This document shows, piece after piece, positions 50,349-58,186 of a stretch of 64,000 nt of DNA. Origin of the DNA: Solwaraspora sp. WMMD406 (GTDB lineage: Bacteria; Actinomycetota; Actinomycetes; Mycobacteriales; Micromonosporaceae); the NCBI RefSeq assembly GCF_029626025.1, contig NZ_JARUBF010000001.1, forward strand, positions 992,001-1,056,000, written 5' to 3'. Both the position numbers and the translations under genes were made by a program. The notes beneath the pieces were generated by a model. That model searched no databases, was not told where the DNA came from, and saw only the letters and a program-made list of their open reading frames with translations. Every line of letters starts with the position of its first letter. Position 1 is the first letter of the stretch.

Positions 50349-51324
50349 GAACGGCCTCGCGTAGCTGCGTCAGGGTGGATTCAGGCAGGTGGCCTACCAC
50401 GGCGACGGCTGGAACGCCGCGGTCGGCGAGCACGACGGAATCGCCGGGCAGCGGCGGGAGCGGATCGGGTGAGGAATGGATCGCTGCGTGCAGCGCGACA
50501 CTCTGCCGCAGGTAGGGCAACTGTGCCTCGGGGATCCCCGCATCATGGATGCCACGTATCACGTGTCGTACGGTGTCGACGAGCGCCACCACGTTTGCGG
50601 CCACCGTGCTGAGGCCGATGCTGAGACAGGCGACGCCGTGCTCCTGAAGAGGCATCGCCGCAGCGGCGTAGTACGGAATCTGACGCCCTGCGAGCGTCTG
50701 GACCAGAACGCCAGGCGTGCCGACTCTACCCAGATACGCGGCGGCGAGCGGGGCGGAGTCTGCGCCGTCTCGTCCGTCGGGCCAGGGGATTTGTACCCCT
50801 ATGGCGAGTCGATGCTGGTTGCGGGCGCCGTAGTACAGCCCTCCGCGCCAGGGCAGCGGATCCGGGTGGCTGTTTTGACCTGCGTCGGTGCGGAGGAAGC
50901 CCATGACGTCGCGGGCGCAGTCGATGATCTGCTGGTCGGTGATCGCGGTCGCCGCGGCGGCGGTCGGAAGCGCAGCCACGCAGGCTTCGCCCCAGGCCGC
51001 TAGGTGAAGTGCCCGTTGGAGCAGTCGGCCGCGGTCACTCATCTGTTGGGCCCGCTGCGTGACGAGCGCCCGCCGGAGAGTGTCGAGGCGAGCGCTGCTC
51101 AGCCGCTGGTCGAGCAGGCGGGGGGTGGTGCCTGTCGGCAGGCTGACCGCAGTGCTGCGATGGCCGACCCGGTATGCGTCCCTCCCGAAGAGGGCGGCGC
51201 AGGTCAGGGCGGTCAGGCCGGGCGCGTCCGGCGGCTCGGTGGCTGTCCCCCACGGGATCCGCCGCACCGTACGGGGGGAGGGTGGCACGCCAGCCACTCG
51301 GCCCAGGGATACGAAGCTAGTCAT
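50338..51324 (-). CDS. M16-like peptidase partner without zinc motif
   Basis: 328 residues from the ATG at 51324, which overlaps the MFS stop (ATGA). M16-type strands and helices are recognisable (LTALTCAALFGRDAYRVGHR, PLAAAYLGRVGTPGVLVQTL, PYLRQSVALHAAIHSSPDPL), but there is no HxxEH. It should be the non-catalytic half that closes the substrate chamber with the next gene product. A longer open frame upstream is antisense-like extension inside the MFS gene. Confidence 0.7.
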   Translation of the reverse strand: MTSFVSLGRVAGVPPSPRTVRRIPWGTATEPPDAPGLTALTCAALFGRDAYRVGHRSTAVSLPTGTTPRLLDQRLSSARLDTLRRALVTQRAQQMSDRGRLLQRALHLAAWGEACVAALPTAAAATAITDQQIIDCARDVMGFLRTDAGQNSHPDPLPWRGGLYYGARNQHRLAIGVQIPWPDGRDGADSAPLAAAYLGRVGTPGVLVQTLAGRQIPYYAAAAMPLQEHGVACLSIGLSTVAANVVALVDTVRHVIRGIHDAGIPEAQLPYLRQSVALHAAIHSSPDPLPPLPGDSVVLADRGVPAVAVVGHLPESTLTQLREAVHGW

Positions 51325-52571
51325 CGCTGCCGTTCGGGGCTGGGGCTGTGCCGGGGCAGCAACAGTAACGTGGTGATCACCAGGTTCGCGGCTCCGGCGA
51401 CGAGCAGGATCAGAGCAGGGCGGGCGGTTAGGTCTCCGACGAAGGGGATGGCCACGTATGACACGGTCATCAGGAGGTTCAGCACCGCGCGGCGGAACGC
51501 GAAGACACGGCCGATGACGTCGTTGGACGTCAATGACTGGTAGACCACGGTCGCTGCGCCGGCGATCATCACGTTGCCGGCGCCGCCGAGAAGGCCCACC
51601 ACGACAACCGCGGCCCAGCTCCAGGATTGGCCGCTGAGGACGAGTGCGGCGGCTGCCACGGCGGACACCGCCGCCCCCGCCCACAGTACGAGTGGTTGGC
51701 GTGTGGATCGACGCACGATCAACGAGGAGGCGGCGATCCAGCCGATGCCGGCCAACGTCTGGTACACGGCGGCCGCCGCGATGCCGACCGATTGCTCGAA
51801 CACCGCCAGGGCGATGACTACCTCCGAGCCGAGGAATAGGAAGTACGCCGCCTCGGCGAGCGCGACCCGGCGTAGTTTCGGGTCGATAGCCCTCCATCGC
51901 ACGGGCTCCAGCCGTGTCGCCGGCCGGTCACCCGTGGGCGCCGCCGTGCGACGCGCGGTCTCGGTCGGTGACGGACGCAGCAAGGTCGCCAGGAGTCCCG
52001 CCACGACGAACGAGGCGAGGTTGACCCACAACGCTGCTCCGATGCCGACCCCGGCGGAGAGCGCGGCGCCGATCAGCGGGCCGAGGCTCATGGTCGCGCC
52101 GAAGACGACCTCGAACAAGGCGATCACCGGTCGGACGTCGTCGCCGGCCAACCGCTCCTTGAGCATTGCTTGCACGGCGGGAATGGATGCGCTGCCCACC
52201 GCCTTGAGGAGCGCCACGACGATGTAGACGACGGTGAGGTTCTCGGCGCGTACCGCCCAGATGAGGACCAATACCAGAAGCGCGCAGAGCAACTCGCAGG
52301 TGATGAAGACCAGCCGCCGGTTGAACCGGTCGACGATCCGGCCGGCGAGGGGCGCACAGACGACCACCGGCAGGGTGCCGACGGCGAAGGTGATGCCGGC
52401 TGCTGTGTATGACCCGGTCACTGCCAGCACCCACAGCGGAAGGGCGAGGTTTTGGACGTAGTTGCCGATCAGGGAGCATGCGTTCGCGAGCAGCAGGAGG
52501 CGCCATGCCTGCCATGGTCCGGGCGTGTGCGCGGGGGCTTCGGTAGTGACTGGGGGGCTGTCAGTTGTCAC
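51321..52571 (-). CDS. MFS exporter of the peptide operon
   Basis: 416 residues, about twelve helices, GTG start overlapping the CYTH gene by 11 bases. LPVVVCAPLAGRIVDRFNRR is the loop 2-3 motif of MFS drug/siderophore exporters. Lying between the processing genes, it is likely to export the finished product or give self-protection. Confidence 0.85.
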   Translation of the reverse strand: MTTDSPPVTTEAPAHTPGPWQAWRLLLLANACSLIGNYVQNLALPLWVLAVTGSYTAAGITFAVGTLPVVVCAPLAGRIVDRFNRRLVFITCELLCALLVLVLIWAVRAENLTVVYIVVALLKAVGSASIPAVQAMLKERLAGDDVRPVIALFEVVFGATMSLGPLIGAALSAGVGIGAALWVNLASFVVAGLLATLLRPSPTETARRTAAPTGDRPATRLEPVRWRAIDPKLRRVALAEAAYFLFLGSEVVIALAVFEQSVGIAAAAVYQTLAGIGWIAASSLIVRRSTRQPLVLWAGAAVSAVAAAALVLSGQSWSWAAVVVVGLLGGAGNVMIAGAATVVYQSLTSNDVIGRVFAFRRAVLNLLMTVSYVAIPFVGDLTARPALILLVAGAANLVITTLLLLPRHSPSPERQR

Positions 52572-53277
52572 GTGACCCGCTCCATCCGAGGCTGGCAGCG
52601 GCGAGCTGCGGCTTCGTCGTCTGCGCGGGCGGACGACCGAAGTGAGCAGAGAACTTGTCGGCCACGCCGTCCAGCACGTCCAGGTCGATGCGGCTCGCCT
52701 GGTTCACCTCGACTTCCACGACCGCGAAGGTGTTCACGAGCTTTGATGTGGCGTCCCGCAGTTCGACGGCATCGCAGCTGAGGGCGAGCGTCGTCAGCTG
52801 ATCGGTGAGCAGAGCGGCCTTGGTGCGCCGCTGGGCTAGGTATCCGAACACTCGGATGTCACTGAGGGTGTGGACCCTTCGCGACAGGTGCTGCCCCGGC
52901 CGTCCGGCGAGCACGTCGGCGCTGGACAGGGTCCTCATGTCCGCTACGTACTCGGTCATCTCCAGCACGTCGCGGCGACCGTCGACCCATTGGATGGTTT
53001 CCTTCGCCACCAGCCAGGAGGGGCCTTGGCCCCGGTTCACCAGCGCGGTGAGGGAGCAGTTGGCTGCCGACAGCGACCACTGCGCGTCGTCGAGGCACAG
53101 GGTGTGCTGCAGGATCGTTGTCTGGTCCGCCAGCCGCAGCCCGGAGAACTGGATCAGTCGGTGACGCAGTTCGTCGCGCGAGGCGGCGTCGGCCAGCGAC
53201 GTCGCGGGCATCACCCACCGGTATTCGTGCTCTACACCGACCCGCGGGATTTGCAGGATGCGCTCCGGTGCCGTCAT
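52561..53277 (-). CDS. CYTH-fold protein of the peptide operon
   Basis: 238 residues. VEHEYRWVMP places the CYTH signature ExExR at residues 16-20; a charged strand LEMTEYVADMR and FAVVEVEVNQ (residues 184-193) supply further acidic tunnel residues. CYTH proteins bind or hydrolyse triphosphate compounds (thiamine triphosphatase, adenylate cyclase CyaB). The basic residues are only partly conserved here (LVAKETIQW has the expected lysine), so activity is uncertain. In this operon a role in nucleotide-dependent peptide tailoring or as a peptide-binding protein is conceivable; that is inference. It overlaps its upstream neighbour as ATGA. Confidence 0.6.
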   Translation of the reverse strand: MTAPERILQIPRVGVEHEYRWVMPATSLADAASRDELRHRLIQFSGLRLADQTTILQHTLCLDDAQWSLSAANCSLTALVNRGQGPSWLVAKETIQWVDGRRDVLEMTEYVADMRTLSSADVLAGRPGQHLSRRVHTLSDIRVFGYLAQRRTKAALLTDQLTTLALSCDAVELRDATSKLVNTFAVVEVEVNQASRIDLDVLDGVADKFSAHFGRPPAQTTKPQLAAASLGWSGSRDN

Positions 53278-54044
53278 GAGCTCACTCCTGCGAGTCGATG
53301 AGTCGAGCCGGCGTATTCCTGGTCGGAGAGTCCACCTACGGTGAAGACGTCGACCCGGTCAGTCGTGATCGCGAACAATTGGGCACATGTCTCCCGCACT
53401 ACGGCGCCCGTCGACGGTGGTGGCCGGAAGTGGCCGGACTTGGTGTTCGCCACCACCGCATGCACCCGTGGACCTCCGATCAGCACGATCTCGCCGGCTG
53501 TGCGAACGCGCAGCCGGTCGGGCACCAGCATGGGGTGGGCCACGGGAACACCCTCGACCTGCGACTTCGCTCGACCGAAGATGAGTTCACGGAAGCTGAA
53601 CTTGCGTCGCCAGATGAGCAGCTCTCCTCGGTCGTCGATCACGAACATGTGCGGTGCGCCGCTGGCGAAGCCGTCCGGAACCTCGGCGGAGCGGACTCGC
53701 CAGGTCTGCTCGACTGCGGTGCGGGCTGCGACGGCATAGCGGTCTTCGAACACGGCGCGGTCGAACTCGATGACCCGTGGCTCTCGGTTCACCACCCGGG
53801 TGGGATGGTCATGGCGAACGGTCAGTTCCCGCGCGTAGGCGGCGCGGATGTCTTCCGCAGCCCGGGCCAGGCGGTCGCACAGTGGGGGAGTGGGGCCGGT
53901 GTGCGCGTGCGCGTGCCACAGCCGGATTAGTTCCTCGTACTTGAGGAAGACGACCGCCTGCGACGAGGGACCATATTTGACTGCAGCCTGTTCGGCCGCT
54001 GCGCGTAGCTTGGCGGCCTCGGCGAGGTAGTGGTCAGCGACCAT
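53274..54044 (-). CDS. SGHFRP-motif protein of the peptide operon
   Basis: 256 residues from the ATG at 54044, with AGGGAGCG upstream. The N-terminal 100 residues are helical. The C-terminal part is mixed alpha/beta and contains HMFVIDDRGELLIWRRKFSF, VRTAGEIVLIGGPRVHAVVA and NTKSGHFRPPP (SGHFRPPP at residues 203-210), which resembles the SGHYRP motif of polymorphic-toxin-type and related bacterial domains. No named enzymatic family is certain. As the first large gene after the peptide genes it is a prime candidate for the modifying enzyme. Confidence 0.55.
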   Translation of the reverse strand: MVADHYLAEAAKLRAAAEQAAVKYGPSSQAVVFLKYEELIRLWHAHAHTGPTPPLCDRLARAAEDIRAAYARELTVRHDHPTRVVNREPRVIEFDRAVFEDRYAVAARTAVEQTWRVRSAEVPDGFASGAPHMFVIDDRGELLIWRRKFSFRELIFGRAKSQVEGVPVAHPMLVPDRLRVRTAGEIVLIGGPRVHAVVANTKSGHFRPPPSTGAVVRETCAQLFAITTDRVDVFTVGGLSDQEYAGSTHRLAGVSS

Positions 54045-54072
54045 TGTTTGAGCGCTCCCTTGACGGCAGAGG

Positions 54073-54102
54073 GGCGCCCGGCCCTGTGAAGGGCCGGGCG
54101 CC
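54073..54102 (-). terminator. Hairpin between the peptide genes and the enzyme genes
   Basis: A perfect 13-bp stem (GGCGCCCGGCCCT at 54073-54085 with 54090-54102) with loop GTGA lies 27 bases after the second peptide gene. In ribosomal-peptide operons such a hairpin commonly ends most transcripts, so more precursor than enzyme is made; partial read-through would supply the downstream genes. Confidence 0.75.
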
Positions 54103-54112
54103 AAGGTAGGAA

Positions 54113-54133
54113 CCTGATCGGTTACCGATCAGG
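54113..54133 (-). repeat. Palindrome at the end of the second peptide gene
   Basis: CCTGATCGGT and its complement flank one base and include the stop codon of the peptide gene. The first peptide gene has a comparable palindrome at the same place. Confidence 0.7.
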
Positions 54134-54233
54134 CCCAGGTCTCGCCCGCCTGCACGGACGCCAGGGCGTCCAGCCCGTCCTCGGTCTCCTCGAGGGTCTC
54201 GATGACCTCGATGATCTCCGCAACCTGCTCCAT
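54129..54233 (-). CDS. Candidate precursor peptide 2 (34 aa)
   Basis: Thirty-four codons with AAGGAGG 9 bases before the ATG. The N-terminal half MEQVAEIIEVIETLEET is an acidic amphipathic helix, like a RiPP leader; the C-terminus is LASVQAGETWA. It differs from the first peptide at only three residues (18, 19 and the last, Ala/Val). It has no Cys and a single Trp near the end. Two tandem near-copies ahead of protease, exporter and unknown enzyme genes make a precursor role the best explanation; what is modified is unknown. Confidence 0.75.
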   Translation of the reverse strand: MEQVAEIIEVIETLEETEDGLDALASVQAGETWA

Positions 54234-54277
54234 TGTGGGTTCCTCCTTCCCGTTATCGTCGTGGCGTGCGCGTTCCC

Positions 54278-54297
54278 GGGTCTGACCGGTCAGACCC
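54278..54297 (-). repeat. Perfect 20-bp palindrome at the end of the first peptide gene
   Basis: GGGTCTGACCGGTCAGACCC is fully symmetric and spans the stop codon. It may protect the short message or be an operator. Confidence 0.8.
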
Positions 54298-54394
54298 AGG
54301 TCTCTCCGGCCTGCACGGACGCCAGGGCGTCCAAGCCCTCGTCGGTCTCTTCGAGGGTCTCGATGACCTCGATGATCTCCGCGACCTGCTCCAT
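54290..54394 (-). CDS. Candidate precursor peptide 1 (34 aa)
   Basis: Thirty-four codons, AGGGAGAG before the ATG. Same acidic helix MEQVAEIIEVIETLEET and C-terminal LASVQAGETWV as peptide 2. The DNA differs from its copy at roughly ten of 105 bases, several of them silent, so the protein is being conserved. First gene of the operon, 114 bases after the repeat at 54508. A non-RiPP role (for example a small regulator pair) is possible but does not explain the M16 and exporter genes. Confidence 0.75.
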   Translation of the reverse strand: MEQVAEIIEVIETLEETDEGLDALASVQAGETWV

Positions 54395-54507
54395 GCTGGC
54401 TCTCCCTTCAGTTGCGCCGGTGATGAGCGGATCACGACCCCCGTACCCTGCGTACTGATCCCTTCGCTCCGGCTGCGATCAGCTTCCACGGAGCTTGCAT
54501 CGCACCG

Positions 54508-54525
54508 TCATCCAACTTTCATCCA
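54508..54525 (-). promoter_or_regulatory. Putative SARP-binding direct repeat
   Basis: TCATCCA occurs twice, 11 bp apart (54508-54514, 54519-54525), the heptamer-plus-4 spacing typical of SARP operators. It lies in the 203-bp gap between the regulator gene and the first peptide gene, on the side of the peptide promoter. Confidence 0.5.
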
Positions 54526-54597
54526 CCGCCGTTGAGCTGGGGAAACAACGTTTATCCAGGAGGCAGCAACTGCGTCGGAGTCGCCCAGGTGCGAGAT

Positions 54598-57420
54598 TCA
54601 CGCCGTCTGAGGGCTGTCGGCCAGGTCGCCGATCAGTCGCGCCATGTCTGCCTCGCCTGTGGCGTCGTTGTTCTGGCGGTAGACCTTCTGCGCCTGCCGG
54701 AACCACGCGACAGCGTCGGTGCGGTTGCCGGAGCCCAGGACCGCATGACCAATACGGACTAGGGTGTCCGCCTCGGCGGTACGGAAGCCGGATCGCCGCA
54801 TCAGGGCGAGTCCCTCATGCAGGTACTCCAACGCTTCGGCATAGGCGCGCTTGCGAACGAACAGCGCGCCGATGCTGCTCAGAATCGCGGCCTCGTGGTG
54901 CCGCAGGCCGCCTTGCCCAGCAAGCTCGCGCCCGGTCTTCAATCGCTCGAGCCCGGCGTCGATGTCGTCTAGGGCGACCAGCGCGTCGGCGGAGTTGTTG
55001 AGGGAGTGCACGACGAGAGTCGTGTTCTGCGCAGCCTGGGCAAGTTGCAGTGCCCGCTCGTACTCGGTCAGCGCGTCGCGGTATCGACCTTGTGTCTCGT
55101 AGACGAAGCCGAGGCCGAGCAGGGAGCCGGCCGCGCCGCCCGGGTGTCCTTCCCGCTCGTAGAACTCGGTGGCCAGACGCAGGTGCCCGGCCGCGGCGTC
55201 GAGGTCATGAGTGACGGCGAGCGCGCCGCCAAGGGCATGGTAGAGGTGGGCGCGCACGAGCGGCCGGTCGATTCGGTGGGCGTCGGCCCCACACCGCATC
55301 CAAGCGTCCACGTCGGCGGTTGAGAAGCCTGACCGCACGAAGTAGCTGTGCAGGTGGTAGATCAGCTCTACCGCCCGGTCGATGTCGTGGCGGACCGCGA
55401 CAGTGGTGATCGGCGCCAGGTTCTCGCTCTCCTCCTCGAGGAAGCTGATGGCGTCGACGTCCTCGGCGAACGGCTCGATGAACGTCTCCACCCGCGCGGT
55501 CGAGTCGGCGAAGGCGTCACGGTCTGGCCGCAGCGTGCCGTTGGCCATAGCAGCCACGGACAGGTACCAGCCCAAGAGACGATCTACAGCCTGGTCCGGC
55601 CGGTCATCGCCGGCGCGCGCCTCGAGACACTCCGCGGCGAAGGACCGGACCAGGTCATGCATAGTCAGGTAACGATTGCCGGTCTCGGTGACCAGGTGCA
55701 GCGCGATCATGTTGTCGAGGCTTCGCTGCACGACAGACAGCGGGAGCGCCGCGAGCGCCGCTACCAGCTCCGGCCGCATCCGCCGGCCGGGGTGGACCGC
55801 GAGCAGGCGAAAGAGCCGGGCGTCGTCGGCTGACAGGGTCGCGTAGGCGTTCGCCAGCACTGAGCGGACACTGCGCGCGTCGCCGTCGATCGCGAACCCG
55901 TCGAGCGACGCACCTCCCCGGGAGAGATCGGCAGCCAGGCCCTCGACCGTCAGGGACGTCTCCGCCACCAACCGCGCGGCGAGGATCCGCAAGGCCAGCG
56001 GCATCCCACCGCACAGATCGAGCAGGCGTTCCAATGCCCGAACGGCGGCCGCCGACGCCGGCTCGGTGGCGCCGAGGAGAACCGACCGGCTCTCTTCGCG
56101 GCTCAGTCCTTCCAACGCGAGGCCCTTGACGGCCAAATGGGTGTGCAGTGCCGCCATGTTGTTACGGCTGGTCACGACCAGTTGCGAGCCGCCGCCGGGC
56201 GGGACGGCCGGCAACACCTGATCGATGGTGCCAGCGTTGTCGAGGACGATGAGTGCCTTCTTGTCGGCGATGGCCGAGCGGTACAGGGCGATCCGTCTCT
56301 CCAGCGTGGCGGGTATCTTCTGCGGCGGCAGGTTCAGGCTCTCCAGGATGTGCGCGAGCACGCCGCCCGGCGATCGGCTGGCATCCGTGCTGTGCCCGCG
56401 GAGGTCGAGGAATATGTGACCGTCCGGGAAGCGCTCCTGGGCCTGGTGGGCCCACCGCGCGACGAGTGAAGTCTTGCCCATGCCCGCCGCGCCGGCCACC
56501 ACGAGCACCTGCGCCTGCCCGCAGTGCTGCTCGAGCAGTGTCAGCGCGTCGTGCCGGCCTGTGAAGGAGCCGTCTGGTGGAGGAATCTGCCTCGGTACCG
56601 GCGGCATGGCGGCGGAGAGGACCGGCGGCGGAACGGCCGCCACCGTCTCGTACGCCGCGGGGCCCAACAAGGCCGGGTCGTTCTGCAGAATGCGTCTGTG
56701 TAGTTCCTGCAGCTCTGGGCCAGGGTCGATGCCCAGCTCGTCATTCAGCAGGGTGCGCACTTTCTGGTAGGCATGCAGCGCGTCCGTCTGCCGGCCTGTG
56801 CGGTACAGCGCTGCCATGAACAGCCCGGTGAGCTGCTCGCGGAACGGGAACTCGGCGACGAGCGCGGCAAGCTCCGTCACCACCCGACCGTGTAGGCCGG
56901 CCTGCAGCTCCAAGCGCATGCAGTGTTCCCAGGCTGCGGGCCGCTCCTCGTTGATGAGCAGCGCGTTCCCCTGGATGACCCGGCTGTCGATGCCGGCGAA
57001 GGCAGGAGCACGCCACAGTCCCAGCGCTTGCCGTAATCTCGCGACGGCCGTTTGCAGATCACTGGCCTCGGCGAGCGCGCTGGCTTGGGCGACCATGTCG
57101 CGGAAGAGGTACAGGTCGATCTGGTCCAGGTCCACGTCGAGGGAGTAGCCGGCCCGGGCGGTACGAAGGACCTCTTTAGCCGCGGCCACCCCGGCGCCCA
57201 GCCACGCCTGCCGCAACTGTGACGCTGTGTTCTGCACCTGTCGTTCTGCGGAGGCGGGCGGTTCGCCGTCCCAGAGTGCCTCGGTAAGCGCACCGATCGA
57301 CACGAGGGTGTTCGGGCTCAGCAGTAAGCGCGCAAGGAAACGCTCCTGCCGGGGCGGGAGCGCGGGGAGCCGGCGCGCGGACGCCCATACCTCCAGGTTG
57401 CCGAGCACTTTGAAGTTCAT
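54598..57420 (-). CDS. AfsR/SARP-type regulator with NB-ARC and TPR domains
   Basis: 940 residues. Domains in order: OmpR-like DNA-binding domain (FKVLGNLEVWASARRLPALP), BTAD (about 95-245), NB-ARC ATPase with P-loop VVAGAAGMGKTSLV near residue 313 and LALRILAARL, then TPR repeats to the end (AAGSLLGLGFVYETQGRYRD, ALTEYERALQLAQ). Such regulators activate antibiotic clusters by binding 11-bp-period repeats and recruiting RNA polymerase. It sits just upstream of the peptide operon on the same strand and is its likely activator. Confidence 0.9.
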   Translation of the reverse strand: MNFKVLGNLEVWASARRLPALPPRQERFLARLLLSPNTLVSIGALTEALWDGEPPASAERQVQNTASQLRQAWLGAGVAAAKEVLRTARAGYSLDVDLDQIDLYLFRDMVAQASALAEASDLQTAVARLRQALGLWRAPAFAGIDSRVIQGNALLINEERPAAWEHCMRLELQAGLHGRVVTELAALVAEFPFREQLTGLFMAALYRTGRQTDALHAYQKVRTLLNDELGIDPGPELQELHRRILQNDPALLGPAAYETVAAVPPPVLSAAMPPVPRQIPPPDGSFTGRHDALTLLEQHCGQAQVLVVAGAAGMGKTSLVARWAHQAQERFPDGHIFLDLRGHSTDASRSPGGVLAHILESLNLPPQKIPATLERRIALYRSAIADKKALIVLDNAGTIDQVLPAVPPGGGSQLVVTSRNNMAALHTHLAVKGLALEGLSREESRSVLLGATEPASAAAVRALERLLDLCGGMPLALRILAARLVAETSLTVEGLAADLSRGGASLDGFAIDGDARSVRSVLANAYATLSADDARLFRLLAVHPGRRMRPELVAALAALPLSVVQRSLDNMIALHLVTETGNRYLTMHDLVRSFAAECLEARAGDDRPDQAVDRLLGWYLSVAAMANGTLRPDRDAFADSTARVETFIEPFAEDVDAISFLEEESENLAPITTVAVRHDIDRAVELIYHLHSYFVRSGFSTADVDAWMRCGADAHRIDRPLVRAHLYHALGGALAVTHDLDAAAGHLRLATEFYEREGHPGGAAGSLLGLGFVYETQGRYRDALTEYERALQLAQAAQNTTLVVHSLNNSADALVALDDIDAGLERLKTGRELAGQGGLRHHEAAILSSIGALFVRKRAYAEALEYLHEGLALMRRSGFRTAEADTLVRIGHAVLGSGNRTDAVAWFRQAQKVYRQNNDATGEADMARLIGDLADSPQTA

Positions 57421-57541
57421 CTACCACGCCCCCGACAGATACAGTCCTACGCCCGCCGCGCGGAGGATCTGTCGAACGGTCCCCGTTCGTTCCCTTGCCG
57501 GCTACCCCCGCGTCGCCTCCGCCTTTGAAGCTCTCCAGCGT

Positions 57542-58186
57542 CTACCAGCCGCGCGACCGCCATTCGGGGAGCGACGGCCGCTCAGCGCCGAGCGTGGTGT
57601 CTGCACCGTGTCCCGGATAAACCCAGGTGTCGTCCGGCAACTTGTCGAAGATCTTGCCCTCGACGTCCTGGAACAGGGTGGTGAAGGCGTCGGGATCACC
57701 GAAGGTGTTTCCCACCCCGCCGGGGAACAGCGAGTCACCGGTGAACAGATGGGGATGGCCGTCCGGGTCGTCAAACAGCAATGCGACGCCGCCAGGAGTG
57801 TGACCGGTCAGCCGGATCACCCGCAACTCGAACGCGCCGCAGGTGATGACGTCGCCGTCATGCAGCAGAACGTCTGTGGGGACAGCGATAGCCGGTGCGT
57901 CGGGCTCTCCGGTGTAGGTCGTAGCGCCAGTGGCATCGACCACTGCGGCAAGCGCGTGCTCCCAGTGATCCCAATGTTGGTGCGTGGTTACGACTGCGTC
58001 GAGGCGACGGTCGCAGAAGTCGAGCAGAACTTCCGGCTCGTTGGCCGCGTCGATCATGAGCTGCTTGCCGGTCGATCGACAGCGCAGCAGGTAGCAGTTG
58101 TTGTCACCAGGCCCCACGGAGATCTTGCTGATGGTCAATGCGGAAAGCTCGCGAAACCCTGGAGCCGCACCGGAGTATCCCGTCAT
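57542..58186 (-). CDS. MBL-fold hydrolase (glyoxalase II-like)
   Basis: 214 residues with the metal site THQHWDHWEHALAA (HxHxDH form), a His in LTGHTPGGVALL, an Asp in FTGDSLFPGG and a final His in VYPGHGADT. It hydrolyses a thioester, lactone or similar bond in the cytosol. It lies upstream of the SARP gene on the same strand, separated by 121 bp; membership in the peptide pathway is possible, not shown. Confidence 0.85.
   Translation of the reverse strand: MTGYSGAAPGFRELSALTISKISVGPGDNNCYLLRCRSTGKQLMIDAANEPEVLLDFCDRRLDAVVTTHQHWDHWEHALAAVVDATGATTYTGEPDAPAIAVPTDVLLHDGDVITCGAFELRVIRLTGHTPGGVALLFDDPDGHPHLFTGDSLFPGGVGNTFGDPDAFTTLFQDVEGKIFDKLPDDTWVYPGHGADTTLGAERPSLPEWRSRGW

Noticed and set aside
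51325-51897. N-terminal extension of the second M16 gene
   Set aside because: It overlaps the MFS transporter in another frame and is Arg-rich; the ATG at 51324 overlaps the MFS stop in the usual coupled way.
54129-54394. Lanthipeptide or sactipeptide precursors
   Set aside because: The peptides contain no cysteine and no LanM/LanB/LanKC or radical SAM gene lies in the island.
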